This document shows positions 4,812-5,467 of a stretch of DNA of 5,467 nucleotides, piece by piece. The position numbers and the translations under genes were made by a program. The stretch's first letter is position 1, and every line of letters starts with the position of its first letter. Location of the stretch: NCBI GenBank assembly GCA_030040175.1, contig JASHUF010000037.1:1-5467 (forward strand). The letters are read 5' to 3'. The notes under the pieces are model-generated. The model made no database searches, was not told where the DNA came from, and saw only the letters and a program-made list of their open reading frames with translations. Source of the stretch: Acidobacteriaceae bacterium (GTDB lineage Bacteria > Acidobacteriota > Terriglobia > Terriglobales > Acidobacteriaceae).

Positions 4812-4864
4812 GTGCACTGAACGAGGGTTAAGCCTATAGCGTTTTAGGAAATGCCATAGCCCGA

Positions 4865-4885
4865 CGCCGCGAAGCCGAGCCGGCG
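4865..4885. repeat. Short GC-rich hairpin
   Basis: CGCCG (4865-4869) and CGGCG (4881-4885) pair around an 11-base loop. It has no T run on either side and no known role. Confidence 0.3.
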
Positions 4886-4974
4886 CGACCAACAGGGAGC
4901 GACGACCTTGCACGCCAGCAACGACTCCCTCCTATTTCCCAAGACGCCGTAACCGGGCGAAGACGATTCCGTCG

Positions 4975-5466
4975 CTACCAGATGGCTGGACCGTGGCAGG
5001 AGCCGACGCCCTTGTCACTGAATGTGGCCGGGCCGGTTGACGCCTGTGCGGGATCTTTCACTGCCGACTCGAAATCCCAGGCGTAGCCGTTCGGCAGGAG
5101 CGTAAGGCCCATCACGCCCCAGAATTCCCCGGTTCCCGCCTCAAGATTCTCCTGGTTGAAACTGGTGTTGCCGGTGGGATCCTCCTCGTTGGTTTCGTTT
5201 GAGCCGGAGGTGACAGGAGTGGTGATGACGGCGTCGAGTGTCTCGCCGCCGGTGCCGACGACGAACTCGCGTATGCCGTTCCTGGGATCGTAGTTGGAAT
5301 CGGGATCAAGGGGACGGTAGCGGGCATAAAGGTGGTCGTGTCCATTCAGCACCAGGTCGGCGTGGAACTGATAGAGGAGCTGCCAAAAGGCGTCAGCGGT
5401 GATGCCCTCCAGGGAGAGGCCGTTGTTGGGGCTGTAGGTGGGCTGGTGCCAGTAGGCGAGTGTGCA
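4975..5466 (-). CDS. Secreted-type metallophosphoesterase, C-terminal fragment
   Basis: The last 163 residues are present; the gene enters from the right edge. Fragment residues 1-10 (CTLAYWHQPT) carry the WH of the fourth metallophosphoesterase block, and 41-45 (NGHDH) are the GHxH block that supplies metal ligands. The segment GIREFVVGTGG (64-74) is typical of bacterial phosphoesterases of the purple-acid-phosphatase/alkaline-phosphatase superfamily. FWGVMGLTLLPNGYAWDF (115-132) is their closing beta-sandwich region, and the chain ends with a SCHG motif (156-159) close to the natural C-terminus, so the 3' end is intact. The first metal-binding blocks (DxH, GDxxD, GNH) lie outside the window. 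The enzyme hydrolyses phosphate esters with a two-metal centre; the substrate is unknown. An Asn/Glu/Thr-rich acidic stretch at 87-112 is a probable surface loop. The hairpin at 4779-4811 may terminate it. Confidence 0.88.
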   Translation of the reverse strand, partial: CTLAYWHQPTYSPNNGLSLEGITADAFWQLLYQFHADLVLNGHDHLYARYRPLDPDSNYDPRNGIREFVVGTGGETLDAVITTPVTSGSNETNEEDPTGNTSFNQENLEAGTGEFWGVMGLTLLPNGYAWDFESAVKDPAQASTGPATFSDKGVGSCHGPAIW

Positions 5467-5467
5467 C

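Larger units (their letters stand above)
4121..4974. other. Long gene-free region downstream of tRNA-Ala
   Basis: I find no convincing protein gene on either strand. The first 140 bases are about 41% GC by my count, far below the flanking genes, and carry a tight cluster of inverted repeats. Further right are smaller hairpins (4390-4404, 4456-4507) and the strong 4779-4811 hairpin. The minus strand has frames of 70-110 codons (for example 4147-4476 and 4501-4773), but they have rare start codons, overlap one another in different frames, lack clear ribosome binding sites and resemble no family I know. The stretch could be a decayed element next to a tRNA, an untranslated RNA locus, or plain intergenic sequence. 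I see no integrase, no transposase and no copy of the tRNA 3' end. Confidence 0.5.

Noticed and set aside
4707..4913. Minus-strand frame of 68 codons upstream of the long palindrome
   Set aside because: It reads through the 4779-4811 hairpin, has no clear ribosome binding site, and overlaps another open frame, so I do not call it a gene.
4045..4974. Integrative element with att sites at the tRNA
   Set aside because: No integrase is visible and the tRNA 3' end is not repeated downstream within the window; only the composition change remains, reported as a weak finding.

Overview
The window reads as a chromosomal segment of a GC-rich, Gram-negative, flagellated soil-type bacterium. My best guess is Acidobacteriota (class Terriglobia). 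The basis is the style of the twin-arginine Gfo/Idh/MocA oxidoreductase N-terminus at the left edge, the flagellin whose arginines are replaced by glutamine and threonine, and the secreted metallophosphoesterase. This placement is inferred from family resemblance, not from a marker gene.

Layout, left to right. (1) 1-119, minus strand: 5' end of a Tat-exported Gfo/Idh/MocA-type oxidoreductase, leaving the window. (2) 120-362: divergent intergenic region. (3) 363-2118, plus strand: a compact three-gene unit of ECF sigma factor (TTG start set by a perfect AGGAGG), a single-pass membrane protein overlapping it by ATGA, and a secreted Spy/CpxP-like LTxxQ protein, closed by a strong intrinsic terminator at 2168-2208. 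(4) 2378-3874: a monocistronic flagellin gene with a sigma-28 (FliA) promoter of correct spacing, a GC-rich leader that can fold on itself, and its own terminator. (5) 3991-4120: sigma-70-type promoter and a complete tRNA-Ala(GGC) gene with encoded CCA. (6) 4121-4974: about 850 bases with no convincing gene. It starts AT-rich, has a dense set of inverted repeats just after the tRNA, and carries a strong hairpin at 4779-4811 that may be the terminator of the next gene. (7) 4975-5466, minus strand: C-terminal 163 residues of a metallophosphoesterase.

How the genes work together. The sigma factor, the membrane protein and the periplasmic LTxxQ protein have the architecture of an envelope or metal-stress signalling cassette, comparable to CnrYXH or to RpoE plus its anti-sigma factor. 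The membrane protein would hold the sigma factor and the secreted protein would sense or buffer the periplasmic stress. The flagellin gene is a separate unit that belongs to the late flagellar (FliA) regulon, although no other flagellar gene is visible. The oxidoreductase, the tRNA and the phosphoesterase look like unrelated neighbours.

The most interesting items are the sigma-28 promoter coupled to a structured flagellin leader, the unusual three-gene sigma cassette, the extreme loss of basic residues in the flagellin, and the unexplained inverted-repeat cluster behind the tRNA.
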